In this document: positions 40,580-48,721 of the stretch, in pieces
How positions within the stretch are numbered: the first letter of the stretch is position 1
Layout: each line of letters starts with the position of its first letter
Assembly (NCBI GenBank): GCA_019420305.1
Contig: JAHZHL010000037.1
Coordinates: forward strand, 1 to 64,000
Source: Bacillota bacterium
GTDB taxonomy: Bacteria > Bacillota > Clostridia > Peptostreptococcales > Anaerovoracaceae
DNA: 64,000 bases
Direction: 5' to 3'
The notes under the pieces: model-generated
Seen by the model: only the letters and a program-made list of their open reading frames with translations
Databases searched by the model: none
What the model was told of the DNA's origin: nothing
Position numbers and translations under genes: made by a program

Positions 40580-40695
40580 CATCTCAAAATCGTAAAACCT
40601 AGTATTTGCAATGCATATAGAGTTTTTTAGGCGCCCATACGTCCGCACAAAGGCTCTTTTATTTTCTATTATTTGTAATTTTATTGAATTTACTG

Positions 40696-42540
40696 TTAAA
40701 ATACTTCCTGCTCATTTTCCGGTATTTCCTCAAACCCCTCCGGTATCAAATCCAGCTTTAACACCACACATTGACATTTAATTCCATTCATCCGAACTCG
40801 CTTTGTATACCCCCTGCCTTCCGTCTCAATCAGTCCCTCCCTTTTCAACCAGGAAAGAAAGGATGTCGCGTTGTAATTGTTCTCTGCACAGGCTCGATTA
40901 AAGATATTTCGGATAATGCAGATTTTATCGTGATCCTTTTTGCCCCAGGTCTCTTGCGCGTTGTCTTCACTGAATTTGATGCTGTTTTGCGTAATCCAAT
41001 CAATCAGCCATTCATACGCCCGGATATCCGAGGACACATCACTGTGTGTAGCTAGAAATTTTGCCATCTCATCCGCAGTCAGCCCATTTCCATCCTTAAA
41101 AATCAATAAGTCAATTAACGCATCTGCCGTTAAAATCAGTGATGCTGCCATCGTTTGTTTTTCGGTGATATCCTTATTGGATAGCTGTTCAAAGAATTCA
41201 CCCTGCGCCTTGATTGCCATTTCCCGTATCTCTGGTTTCATCAGTTCCTCAATAAACATTTCTCCTGCGTGCCCATAGTGGTGAATGAGGAAATCTGCGG
41301 TCTGTTTCGCGCTTTGGAAGAACTTCGTATTTTCTGTATTAATCTCAATGATCCGGTTGATCGCTCCTCCCCCTGAATGTGCCGATGTGATAGGAGATTC
41401 TCCGCTGCTCAAAATGCAGTTTCTCCAGGTCTGCACCCTCTGAAGCCCGCCTGTCTTGGCCCCGCGTGTTCGTCCTGCTCCTTCCGTGAGTTTATAGATT
41501 GTACTGTCAAAACTTTTTTTATCATTTCTCTGGATCTGAAATTCATCTAAAATCAGAGGCAGAGAATTCACAAATCCGGCATAAAGTTCCTGACCTACGT
41601 CCGTACTGTTAAAGGTGTGAATATATTCCCCTACTTTTGGATTTGCCCATACGGAAGCGGCCAGCATCAGCGCTACTGTTTTTCCATTTCCGCTCCCTCC
41701 CCAAAAATGAACAAAGAAGAGTGAACAGTTACATGGCTCTACCAGGACCGATGCAAAAGACGCAGCCAGGGCAATCTTGGACGGAATATTATTGCGCGCT
41801 CGAATTTTTTTCACAAAATCAATCCACTCCTGCGCAGTTCCTGCCTTTTCCGTTACCGCACGATAAGCGCTTCTAAAGTTGATATCCCCGTCAAAGATCA
41901 GGTTCTCTACGTATGGAGAAAATTCGTTCCGGCCAATCCAGCCCAGGCGGGACACTGAATTGTGTTCCGGGATAATACTGTAGTTCAAATTCTCCACATC
42001 GCAGATATATTGCACCAGGTGTTTTGCGCTTTCGGAGGTCACAGCAACACCGTAGTCCGCCAGTTCGATAATCGATCGTGCGCTGGCAAGCTGGCTCCGG
42101 TTACAAACGATGCTTCGCCAGTCGCCTCCTTTCGCGAAAGCGATTCTTGTCTTTTCCAGGCCTGTATCAATATTGACCAGGCGCTCTACCGGCATGATCG
42201 GGTGTACGCATGCCACATCTTCATATCCTTTTGCGTTAAACCTCGTAATCCCAAAGTCGTTCGCTTTCCACTGCCCCGTATCCAGCTCCAGCTCCTGTCC
42301 GGTAAAGTTTGTCACGTTTTCGGCATAAACCCGCTCCGTGGACATGGCTACTGATTCACAGTAGCTTTTAAAGAGCGCTTTGAAATTAAGTACTTTGCAA
42401 CTTTTCGCAATGTCCGCCATCTTCTCCAGTTCCCTGTTTCGCTCAAAGGAACTTTTGATCGCGTACAGTTTTTCGTAAGGCTCTGTACTGTTCAGGAAGT
42501 AGTCTTTTGTGTATGTGATTTGTTCGTTGCCATCTCCCAC
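40696..42540 (-). CDS. DUF927-type replication ATPase/helicase
   Basis: A 614-residue protein with Walker A GGSGNGKTVA (about 310) and Walker B PLILDEFQI, then HSGGGAINRIIEI, the DUF927 pattern of phage and plasmid replication helicase-primase proteins. The C-terminal part (RNIFNRACAENNYNATSFLSWLKREGL) resembles a winged helix. It acts with the CHC2 primase next to it. The start is GTG 42540 with GGAGG 7 nt upstream, inside the end of the primase gene. Confidence 0.82.
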   Translation of the reverse strand: MGDGNEQITYTKDYFLNSTEPYEKLYAIKSSFERNRELEKMADIAKSCKVLNFKALFKSYCESVAMSTERVYAENVTNFTGQELELDTGQWKANDFGITRFNAKGYEDVACVHPIMPVERLVNIDTGLEKTRIAFAKGGDWRSIVCNRSQLASARSIIELADYGVAVTSESAKHLVQYICDVENLNYSIIPEHNSVSRLGWIGRNEFSPYVENLIFDGDINFRSAYRAVTEKAGTAQEWIDFVKKIRARNNIPSKIALAASFASVLVEPCNCSLFFVHFWGGSGNGKTVALMLAASVWANPKVGEYIHTFNSTDVGQELYAGFVNSLPLILDEFQIQRNDKKSFDSTIYKLTEGAGRTRGAKTGGLQRVQTWRNCILSSGESPITSAHSGGGAINRIIEINTENTKFFQSAKQTADFLIHHYGHAGEMFIEELMKPEIREMAIKAQGEFFEQLSNKDITEKQTMAASLILTADALIDLLIFKDGNGLTADEMAKFLATHSDVSSDIRAYEWLIDWITQNSIKFSEDNAQETWGKKDHDKICIIRNIFNRACAENNYNATSFLSWLKREGLIETEGRGYTKRVRMNGIKCQCVVLKLDLIPEGFEEIPENEQEVF

Positions 42541-43034
42541 AGCCTCGCCTCCTCTCCGCTGAAATCGTCCAGAAGGATGTCCAGCTTTTCTATCATGTCT
42601 TTTAACCACTCTTCGCCGTTACAGTACCGACGAAACAGCACTGCATGGACCGTACAGAGGATTAAATAGTTTTGATGTAATTCTTCTTGATGCTCCTGAT
42701 ATCGTTTCTCTATACGCCTGTTTTCAGCCATCTGCTGACGGGTTCGATAATCCGGTTCTTTTCCGATTAGTCCAAGATGAAAATCGCTATCCAGTTTTAC
42801 AAGCGCTTGTCGAAAGCTAATTCCGTACGAATCCATTACAAAGTCAATGACCCCACCATAAGCTCCACAGCCGAAGCATTTATAGTGCTCGTTCTTAATG
42901 CTCAGGCTGGCGGTCTTTTCACTATGGAATGGGCAGAGAGCAAAGCCGCGGCTGTTAAATTTCACTCCGTAAAACTCCATTACATCTCTGAGCTTGAGGG
43001 CTTCTGTAATGTTTCTCGCGATGTCATTCTTCAT
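42492..43034 (-). CDS. CHC2 zinc-finger primase fragment
   Basis: A 180-residue protein with the DnaG-type zinc ribbon CPFHSEKTASLSI (about 34-46) and CFGCGAYGGVIDFVM (about 53-67). It lacks a TOPRIM domain, so it is a primer-binding partner working with the ATPase encoded downstream. It overlaps the nuclease gene by 11 nt. Confidence 0.85.
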   Translation of the reverse strand: MKNDIARNITEALKLRDVMEFYGVKFNSRGFALCPFHSEKTASLSIKNEHYKCFGCGAYGGVIDFVMDSYGISFRQALVKLDSDFHLGLIGKEPDYRTRQQMAENRRIEKRYQEHQEELHQNYLILCTVHAVLFRRYCNGEEWLKDMIEKLDILLDDFSGEEARLWEMATNKSHTQKTTS

Positions 43035-43563
43035 TTTCCAACCTCTCTCTCAGTTCGTATCGCAGAATATCCGCAATCAGGATTCCGGTTGTTCCCTCTT
43101 CGCAAAATTGCAGATTTATCTGGTAGCGGGCCTGCCATGCGTGGATGCTCGCCACCAGAGCGCGGGGATTTAATTTACTTCGGTATCGCGGATTGCTGCC
43201 GTACTCGCCGTTATAGATGGATTCCCAGCATTCCTCTTCTACTAGAAGGTAAATCTTTGCCCCGGCTTCCTTTGCCCGGAGAAATTCCCGCTCGAATCGG
43301 CGCCGCTCTTTTCCAAAGCACAATGCCAGTTCGTTTGCGTCCATTTTTCTCTCGATTGCAATCGTATCTTTTAAAGAACATTCTTCGCCGGACAGGTCGG
43401 TGTATTTACAGCTATAGTCTCCAAAGTCGAGTTTTGCCCGCTCCCACGGATAGCCAAAGGAGGTCACCCGCTCGTTAAATTTTCGGTTCGGATGTTCCCG
43501 CGTGTCTACCAGAACTACCATACTGGCAAGCATTTTTTCAATTTCGAATGGTGTGTATTTCAT
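43024..43563 (-). CDS. ERCC4-type nuclease
   Basis: A 179-residue protein with the nuclease core VLVDTREHPN and TIAIERKMDANELALCF (ERK motif), the ERCC4/XPF fold. In phages it resolves branched DNA during recombination-dependent replication. It lies next to SSB-like and RecA-like genes. Confidence 0.85.
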   Translation of the reverse strand: MKYTPFEIEKMLASMVVLVDTREHPNRKFNERVTSFGYPWERAKLDFGDYSCKYTDLSGEECSLKDTIAIERKMDANELALCFGKERRRFEREFLRAKEAGAKIYLLVEEECWESIYNGEYGSNPRYRSKLNPRALVASIHAWQARYQINLQFCEEGTTGILIADILRYELRERLENEE

Positions 43564-43565
43564 CT

Positions 43566-44138
43566 TTAAAAAGGAATGGATTCATCGTCAATGGCTTCAA
43601 ATCCTTCCGGCACACTGGACGCGGCTGCCTTTTTAAGCAGCTTGTCCTCTGGAACCTTGAAGTCGCCAGAACGGATTTCTTCCACCGTCTTAAAGAACTG
43701 CGCTTTTGTGTTCCATCTCAGATTCCCGTCCTGCGCCTCGTACTGCTCTCTTCCGAACACAACTCCAACCAGCTTTCCTTTGAAACAGCCTGCGAAACCA
43801 TTTCCCCACACAATTTCAAATCCAGGATTGGATTCTACCGCGCAGTTGGTAAACTGTTTAAATCTGCCGTGAGTGTTCCCATTTTGATCGTATGTCAGCT
43901 GATACATCGTTGCACCGACCGGCCATTTCTTAAACTCCCGTGTGTCGGACTTATATTGATTCATAAATCTGTCTTTTTCATCGCCTTCCGCGATATCCAG
44001 AGCAATCTTTATCATGTCTTTTCCGTTCTTACTCTTTGTCTCTTCCACTCCGATAATCTTACAGACATATCCACCTGCTGGAAGTGGGCTATACTCTCCG
44101 GTTGCTTTTGCGGTATCAAAATCATTTGGTTTCTGCAT
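43566..44138 (-). CDS. DUF669 single-strand DNA-binding-like protein
   Basis: A 190-residue protein with the DUF669 core (YSPLPAGGYVCKIIGVEE, DMIKIALDIAEGD, GCFKGKLVGVVFGREQY) and an acidic C-terminus ending DDESIPF, like the tip of bacterial SSB. It most likely coats single-stranded DNA and recruits partners through that tip. Its neighbour is the RecA-like ATPase. Confidence 0.82.
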   Translation of the reverse strand: MQKPNDFDTAKATGEYSPLPAGGYVCKIIGVEETKSKNGKDMIKIALDIAEGDEKDRFMNQYKSDTREFKKWPVGATMYQLTYDQNGNTHGRFKQFTNCAVESNPGFEIVWGNGFAGCFKGKLVGVVFGREQYEAQDGNLRWNTKAQFFKTVEEIRSGDFKVPEDKLLKKAAASSVPEGFEAIDDESIPF

Positions 44139-44781
44139 TGTTTTCCTCCTTTTTGTTTAATCCGTAATAGTCTCTAATTGTCCGATCAACAACCGCAAGG
44201 TCGTTGTCAATCTCATCCTCTTCAAACATTCCGATTGGGGTTTTCGTCACGTCAGCCCCGGTGGTTTTTGTCCGGAAAACGTGCTTGTCATTGTCCTTCA
44301 TGCATCGCAGGACAATGGTAAACATTCCTTCCAGACACACCTTTTCGTCCAGCAGCTTACCGATGGTTTTCGGTTTTACGTCGCCCGCATCGTTTTTATC
44401 CTCGTGCATCATGAAATATACAATCTTGTCTTCCGGCAGGTTGTTAATCACATATTCCACCAATCGCCAGAACCGATCCCCGATTTCGTTGTATAGGGTG
44501 AAGACACCATTTCCACCGCCTGCGGAAGCGTGATTATTCATAAAGTGATTGGTGATTAAATATCCTGCATCGTCAATCACGATGGATTTTTTCGGGGTCT
44601 TTATCAGTGCTTTTAGCACGGCCTGATAATCGTCCGTCTGAAACGTGCTTTTAAATTGTTTTCGAAAAGGGAGCGGCTTGCCCAGAACCTTAATGAGGTA
44701 TAAATCGTCCTCTCCAAAGTTCTGCAGGCTCGTGCTTTTTCCACTCCCGGATTTTCCGATAATCATTACTGGGATTCCCAT
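44122..44781 (-). CDS. RecA-like AAA ATPase (Sak4-type)
   Basis: A 219-residue ATPase with Walker A GKSGSGKST (about 8-16) and Walker B KSIVIDDAGYL. Short RecA-fold proteins of this kind paired with a DUF669 SSB-like protein act as phage recombinases (Sak4 group). It overlaps the DUF669 gene by 17 nt. Confidence 0.8.
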   Translation of the reverse strand: MGIPVMIIGKSGSGKSTSLQNFGEDDLYLIKVLGKPLPFRKQFKSTFQTDDYQAVLKALIKTPKKSIVIDDAGYLITNHFMNNHASAGGGNGVFTLYNEIGDRFWRLVEYVINNLPEDKIVYFMMHEDKNDAGDVKPKTIGKLLDEKVCLEGMFTIVLRCMKDNDKHVFRTKTTGADVTKTPIGMFEEDEIDNDLAVVDRTIRDYYGLNKKEENNAETK

Positions 44782-44791
44782 ATCTGTCCTC

Positions 44792-45307
44792 CTACCTTAT
44801 CCGCAGACCTTCCGTCTGCACAATCTCCGCGCCGTCAATGACTTCTCCGTCTTTCAGAATCGCATCTTTTAGGGCGGTTTTATTGATTTCCGGCTCTTTG
44901 AAGCGGAGCAGGTCATCTCGCCCGCTCTTTTCACACCACTCGATAAAGGCTTTTTCGTCTTTTACTTCCGCTTTCGCTGGATTTTTCGCAATACTGAAGC
45001 TGAATAAATCCGTCTTGAATTTTGTTTTTCCAATCGTTTTCATGGATTGTTCTAGATTGTGTGACAGATACACCTTCCGCCTCTCTAAAGACTGTCTGCG
45101 TTCTTTCAGACGACGTTCTTCTGCTTGCAGACCTTTTATATCTGCATCCATGTTCTTTAAAACTTTCGCATATCCATCCGCCTTATCTTCAATTTGCAGT
45201 TCGACTGCATCACAGGCAGCCAACAGTTCTTTTTCATCTACATCCTCGTCGTACAGCATGCTCATAAGCTGCAGCATTGTCCCTGTCAATTCATAAATAC
45301 TTGCCAT
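44792..45307 (-). CDS. Gp157-like protein
   Basis: A 171-residue helical protein (MASIYELTGTMLQLMSMLYDEDVDEKELLAACDAVELQIEDK; later LSHNLEQSMKTIGKTKFKT and FSIAKNPAKAEV), the siphovirus Gp157 family, always near RecA-like genes. It may block host restriction or help recombination; the role is not settled. ATG 45307 has AGGAGG upstream. Confidence 0.83.
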   Translation of the reverse strand: MASIYELTGTMLQLMSMLYDEDVDEKELLAACDAVELQIEDKADGYAKVLKNMDADIKGLQAEERRLKERRQSLERRKVYLSHNLEQSMKTIGKTKFKTDLFSFSIAKNPAKAEVKDEKAFIEWCEKSGRDDLLRFKEPEINKTALKDAILKDGEVIDGAEIVQTEGLRIR

Positions 45308-45381
45308 TTTTCTTCCTCCTGTTCGTATCGTTCTTTTTCGCTTTCATCAGCGACCCGGTTCGCGTCGTAAAACTCACACAT
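45286..45381 (-). CDS. Very small acidic protein (31 aa)
   Basis: It begins MCEFYDANRVADESEKERYE. Its ATG overlaps the stop of the gene upstream (ATGTGA) and its end overlaps the Gp157 start. Translational coupling is plausible, but it could also be chance. Confidence 0.35.
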   Translation of the reverse strand: MCEFYDANRVADESEKERYEQEEEKWQVFMN

Positions 45382-45691
45382 CAAATTTCACCTGCCCATT
45401 CTCGTCCATTCGGTCCGTCGTGAACTGAATTTTATCTGAGTACGAAATGTATTTCGGCCTGAAGTCCTGATACTCCTTTTCTGTCTTAGCGATCCAGTAC
45501 CCGCCGGTTGAAAAATTCGTAACCACCCGGTAGCCGTTGTTTCGGATATTTGTAATCATATCCCGGCACTTCCGGTCATTGCCGAACGTTTGACGCAAAA
45601 CCTGCCTTGTTACCGGATGTTCCCTTGTTGCTTTCTGAAGCATTTCCACCAGCACCAGCTCTTTTGCGGTCAGTTCCTTAATCTCTTTCAT
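45374..45691 (-). CDS. Winged-helix-like phage protein (105 aa)
   Basis: A 105-residue protein: LTAKELVLVEMLQKATREHPVTRQVLRQTFGNDRKCRDMITNIRNNGYRV looks like a winged-helix DNA-binding segment, common in early regions of Firmicutes phages. Function unknown. Confidence 0.65.
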   Translation of the reverse strand: MKEIKELTAKELVLVEMLQKATREHPVTRQVLRQTFGNDRKCRDMITNIRNNGYRVVTNFSTGGYWIAKTEKEYQDFRPKYISYSDKIQFTTDRMDENGQVKFDV

Positions 45692-45703
45692 TTGACACTT
45701 CCT

Positions 45704-45931
45704 CTAATCCGTGCTATCCTGTACTTGATTTTCTATGTGTGCCACTTCGGAGTTGCCGCTCCCGGCACACTTTTCTATTTTCATTGTGATTTCCATTTCA
45801 CGCTGCTCCCCATCATCGTCATAGGGAAGATAGTGATTCCTCGCGATATTCATGAATCTCAACGCTTCCTTACCTGTTCCAAATTCAAACACCGCCTTAA
45901 AATAATCCTGCTCTAAAGTCACTGTGTACAT
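45704..45931 (-). CDS. Hypothetical phage protein (75 aa)
   Basis: A 75-residue acidic protein (MYTVTLEQDYFKAVFEFGTGKEALRFM). GGAGGTG precedes the ATG. No known function. Confidence 0.6.
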   Translation of the reverse strand: MYTVTLEQDYFKAVFEFGTGKEALRFMNIARNHYLPYDDDGEQREMEITMKIEKCAGSGNSEVAHIENQVQDSTD

Positions 45932-46055
45932 TCTTCCACCTCCTTATAATTTCCTTCCTGCTCGGACACCTCCGCCCCTCAAGAGCCTTTGTAATTTTTC
46001 TAGTCTGAAGCGGCGTTGTATATTTGCTGTTCTCTCTGTCTCTTATAACCCCCAT
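45897..46055 (-). CDS. Small basic protein (52 aa)
   Basis: It begins MGVIRDRENSKYTTPLQTRK; the start overlaps the stop of the small membrane gene upstream and the end overlaps the next gene. It fills an otherwise empty gap. GGAG lies about 10 nt upstream. Weakly supported. Confidence 0.35.
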   Translation of the reverse strand: MGVIRDRENSKYTTPLQTRKITKALEGRRCPSRKEIIRRWKNVHSDFRAGLF

Positions 46056-46147
46056 TCGTGCAGTTCTCCTGTTATCCAAAGAGCAGCTAGTAGTCCAAAG
46101 GCTCCGATGCCGAGCCAGCTCAGACATTCAATTACTAACCATTTCAT
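46043..46147 (-). CDS. Small membrane protein (34 aa)
   Basis: One hydrophobic helix (WLVIECLSWLGIGAFGLLAALW) and a short polar tail. AGGAGG lies 8 nt before the ATG at 46147. It overlaps the gene upstream by 20 nt. Confidence 0.55.
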   Translation of the reverse strand: MKWLVIECLSWLGIGAFGLLAALWITGELHEWGL

Positions 46148-46349
46148 CGCCGATTCCTCCTGAAGATGTTTTTGATTCATCGTATGTAGAAAACCCAGTT
46201 GTAGTTGCTGCAAGCACTGCTTTTCTTGCGTTTTCATCATCATATTCTGAGATTACTTCATACAAAGATGCCACAATGAGAGACAGCTCTGCGAGCAGGT
46301 CTGTCACATTCCCCCGCATTTCCACTTTTCCGTTTTCTAACTTAATCAT
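46128..46349 (-). CDS. Hypothetical phage protein (73 aa)
   Basis: A 73-residue protein (MIKLENGKVEMRGNVTDLLAELSLIVASLYEVI). The pattern is common for small early phage proteins. Function unknown. Confidence 0.6.
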   Translation of the reverse strand: MIKLENGKVEMRGNVTDLLAELSLIVASLYEVISEYDDENARKAVLAATTTGFSTYDESKTSSGGIGDEMVSN

Positions 46350-46361
46350 TCTTTCTTCCTC

Positions 46362-46502
46362 CTATGCGCTAACTTCATCTTCTTCCTCCTTATCTTTTGG
46401 TACAAGCTTAGCTTTAATCTCAAGCCCGAATTGACTGTACTGGTCTGTTAAGGCTCTCGAAAGAGCCTCTTCCACTTTCCTTAAATCTACTTTATCTGCC
46501 AT
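46362..46502 (-). CDS. Small hypothetical phage protein (46 aa)
   Basis: It begins MADKVDLRKVEEALSRALTD; acidic end KDKEEEDEVSA. It overlaps the upstream gene by 16 nt and fits the packed operon. Confidence 0.5.
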   Translation of the reverse strand: MADKVDLRKVEEALSRALTDQYSQFGLEIKAKLVPKDKEEEDEVSA

Positions 46503-46672
46503 GCCGGCCCTCCTTTCGCGATTCGTTCTGCAAGCTTCTCCATATCCTCTTTATATAGTTCAATGAACGGCTTCCAGAATCGTTCCTCTGACATATCTGC
46601 TTCTCCTGTGTATCTCTCTGCCAGAAGCTCTCCGGTTTGTCGGTCGATGGATAAAACTTTCTTCAGTATCAT
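46487..46672 (-). CDS. Hypothetical phage protein (61 aa)
   Basis: A 61-residue protein (MILKKVLSIDRQTGELLAERYTGEADMSEERFWKPFIELYKEDMEKLAERI). The start at 46672 has GGAGG 8 nt upstream. Unknown function. Confidence 0.55.
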   Translation of the reverse strand: MILKKVLSIDRQTGELLAERYTGEADMSEERFWKPFIELYKEDMEKLAERIAKGGPAWQIK

Positions 46673-46788
46673 GTGATTCACCTCCCTGTTTATGTATTGT
46701 GATATCCAACTGGCTCCTCACCACACTCTGGTTTTATCAAATCTCCTGTGTTATACTGTCAATAAATCCAGAAAGGAACTTTACCCAT

Positions 46789-47061
46789 ATGTGCTCTAAT
46801 AAACATAATTTCGATCCTGAGTTACACGATTTCTTGCTTGGCGCAGGTACTGATCGGCACTCTATTCAAACCGCAGCCAACACGGATGAACTTATCAAGC
46901 TTACTGAACAAGTTATTAATTCTCAACAGAAAATTATTGACAGCATCGAATCCGATCGAAAATCGGCAAAAAAATCTTTTATTATACAGACCTGCATCTC
47001 TGTAGCTGGTCTAATTGCTGCTGCAGTCGCTGCAGTTGCTGCTGTAGTCGCATTATTCTAA
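46789..47061 (+). CDS. Tail-anchored small membrane protein on opposite strand
   Basis: A 90-residue protein with a polar helical N-terminal part (FDPELHDFLLGAGTDRHSIQTAAN) and a C-terminal membrane helix (IIQTCISVAGLIAAAVAAVAA). It runs against all surrounding early genes. An extended -10 (TGTTATACT, 46749-46757) lies upstream and AAAGGA precedes the ATG. Its last 80 nt are antisense to a small gene on the minus strand. It could be expressed in the lysogen. Confidence 0.6.
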   Translation: MCSNKHNFDPELHDFLLGAGTDRHSIQTAANTDELIKLTEQVINSQQKIIDSIESDRKSAKKSFIIQTCISVAGLIAAAVAAVAAVVALF

Positions 47062-47137
47062 AGGCGCTCACAATATTGCTGATCGCCTCTGCAATTACCC
47101 CAATCGCCAAAAGTATCAGAACTAGTTTTACAAGCAT
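46982..47137 (-). CDS. Small membrane protein (51 aa)
   Basis: It begins MLVKLVLILLAIGVIAEAIS (one membrane helix), then a Gln-rich amphipathic tail. AAGGAGGTG is ideally placed before the ATG. Its 3' end overlaps the plus-strand gene antisense. Both may be real, or only one. Confidence 0.45.
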   Translation of the reverse strand: MLVKLVLILLAIGVIAEAISNIVSAFRIMRLQQQLQRLQQQLDQLQRCRSV

Positions 47138-47212
47138 TTCTTTCACCTCCTTTCCAGTACTACAGGCTTAATCTGCCTGCTCAAAGAGTTTATTGAAATT
47201 ACCTTAAGCCTG

Positions 47213-47623
47213 TCAGCCTTCTTGTTGATACATATAATCCTCCATCGAGATTTGCCCTTCCAATACCAGCCTTCGATTCCTCGCCTTAATCCTGGATTTT
47301 GCTATCCCTTCTTCTTTTTCTCTAAGTTGTTCTTCTATCTGCCTTACACTTGCAGCATTTTTGCAATTGTCAATATCAACATACAGAGAATTCTTGGACT
47401 GTTTCATCGCAAAAGTAGTTCGGATTCCATGAATATCTTTTCTGCCTGCAACGATATTTCTACATACATTCTTCGTAGTCTGTAACTTCATATCTTCGAT
47501 ATCGAAAATCATATGCGGCATTACCAGTTCTACCATTTCTTCCATTGACATTTCGCCTCGCAAATCAAGAACTTCATTAATCCTTTCTCTGGCCTTTGGT
47601 TCAAGATATTTACTTTTTCCCAT
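47213..47623 (-). CDS. Hypothetical early phage protein (136 aa)
   Basis: A 136-residue protein; N-terminal KARERINEVLDLRGEMSMEEMVELVMPHMIFDIEDM may be a DNA-binding helical bundle, and the C-terminal part is a coiled coil (RQIEEQLREKEEGIAKSRIKARNRR). It follows the next gene by 1 nt. No known function. Confidence 0.6.
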   Translation of the reverse strand: MGKSKYLEPKARERINEVLDLRGEMSMEEMVELVMPHMIFDIEDMKLQTTKNVCRNIVAGRKDIHGIRTTFAMKQSKNSLYVDIDNCKNAASVRQIEEQLREKEEGIAKSRIKARNRRLVLEGQISMEDYMYQQEG

Positions 47624-47624
47624 A

Positions 47625-48338
47625 TTAGCCCCCTTTCATCTGTTCGTTTAAGAAATAATTTCTGAAATCAGTCAGCATTTTTATCCTATAGTTCAAGTAT
47701 TCAACCTCGCTTTCCAGCCCATCTTCCGTAATTTTAACCATTCTGCAAAGTGCCTCTATTTTTTCTGGATTGGAACGTATTTCATCCAAATCCAAAAGAG
47801 CGTTACAGATTTTCTTGTACTTGCTATGGACTATTGAATCTTTGTCAATCTGACGGTTTTCTTCCTCGGCTCTTCGGGCTTTTTCTCTTGCGAGACTGAT
47901 AACCTGTGTCCGTGTCGGAAGATCGTCGTTCTCACGAGCTTCAGTCTTGACTTGCTCTACAAGATCAGGATTATCTGCAAGGATTTCAAAGCGTTGAGCT
48001 TGATGGCGCTCGAAGCCTAAATCTTTAATTACTTCTGATTTTGTCTTTCCAAACTTCTGCCCACTGCTGGGCTTAAGTTGCAAGTCTTTTCTTTTGCCCT
48101 GTTCCTTGGGTATCTGTTTCAACATCTCTCCCAGCTTAACCTCTGCATCTAGAAGTGCCTCTGATAGCATTCTTGCTTCATCTCGCTTCTGATCTCTGAC
48201 TTCCTGGGCAAGCTCTACCTTCTCGATTGCTCTGATTTCAGCCTTGACAGCTATTAATTTTTCTCTTCCTACCAGAACGAATTTTGAAAGCTCTTCTATT
48301 GTTGTTGGTAGGTTTGTATTTGTTGTTTGTAAATTCAT
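47625..48338 (-). CDS. Hypothetical early protein, ParB/Soj-adjacent type helical
   Basis: A 237-residue charged helical protein (EELSKFVLVGREKLIAVKAEIRAIEKVELAQEVRDQ, KLGEMLKQIPKEQG, then SEVIKDLGFERHQAQRFEIL). The middle resembles helix-turn-helix proteins found next to Cro genes in Clostridia phages. First long gene after the Cro-like gene on the early transcript. Function unknown. Confidence 0.62.
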   Translation of the reverse strand: MNLQTTNTNLPTTIEELSKFVLVGREKLIAVKAEIRAIEKVELAQEVRDQKRDEARMLSEALLDAEVKLGEMLKQIPKEQGKRKDLQLKPSSGQKFGKTKSEVIKDLGFERHQAQRFEILADNPDLVEQVKTEARENDDLPTRTQVISLAREKARRAEEENRQIDKDSIVHSKYKKICNALLDLDEIRSNPEKIEALCRMVKITEDGLESEVEYLNYRIKMLTDFRNYFLNEQMKGG

Positions 48339-48346
48339 TGTGTTTA

Positions 48347-48571
48347 TTATAAATTTCGTTGCGTATTTGGGATATCGTTATTAAAAAAAATTTCTTTCGG
48401 ATTTTCTATGTTTAGAACATCACAAATTTCCACCACTTCTACAAGCCTAAAATCTCGCTTTCCCTGCATTTTTCGGCTTAAAGAGTTCTCGGATATTCCT
48501 ATAGCTTTTGCCAACTCCGACTGAGTCATTCCACTTTCCGCAATCTTTCCCCTCAACAGATTGACATTCAT
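48347..48571 (-). CDS. Cro-like XRE regulator
   Basis: A 74-residue protein consisting of one helix-turn-helix (LLRGKIAESGMTQSELAKAIGISENSLSRKMQGKRD) with a short tail. It is divergent from the CI-like gene and first on the early minus-strand transcript, so it should act as Cro. Its 3' end contains a copy of the operator-region sequence. Confidence 0.82.
   Translation of the reverse strand: MNVNLLRGKIAESGMTQSELAKAIGISENSLSRKMQGKRDFRLVEVVEICDVLNIENPKEIFFNNDIPNTQRNL
48354..48376. repeat. Copy of operator sequence at end of cro-like gene
   Basis: A 23-bp stretch containing GTTGCGTATTTGGG is identical to 48585-48607 in the switch region. A repressor bound here could block the early transcript inside the operon. 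Confidence 0.65.
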
Positions 48572-48584
48572 TGCTTAGCCCTCC

Positions 48585-48698
48585 TTTCGTTGCGTATTTG
48601 GGATATCATCATTATACTCTCTGTTCTTTTGTCGGTCAACCCAAATTTGCAACTTTTTTTATTTTTTTGTTGCATATTTAACCCAAACGGTGTATGCT
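48585..48698. promoter_or_regulatory. CI/Cro switch region with divergent promoters and operators
   Basis: Minus-strand early promoter: TTGACC (48639-48634), 17-nt spacer, TATAAT (48616-48611). Plus-strand promoter: TTGCAT (48670-48675), 17-nt spacer, TATGCT (48693-48698). Operator copies: GTTGCGTATTTGGG (48589-48602), inverted CCCAAATTTGCAAC (48640-48653) and a diverged GTTGCATATTTAACCC (48669-48684), overlapping both promoters. Confidence 0.8.
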
Positions 48699-48721
48699 AA
48701 TGGCAAGAGAGGAGGATTCCT

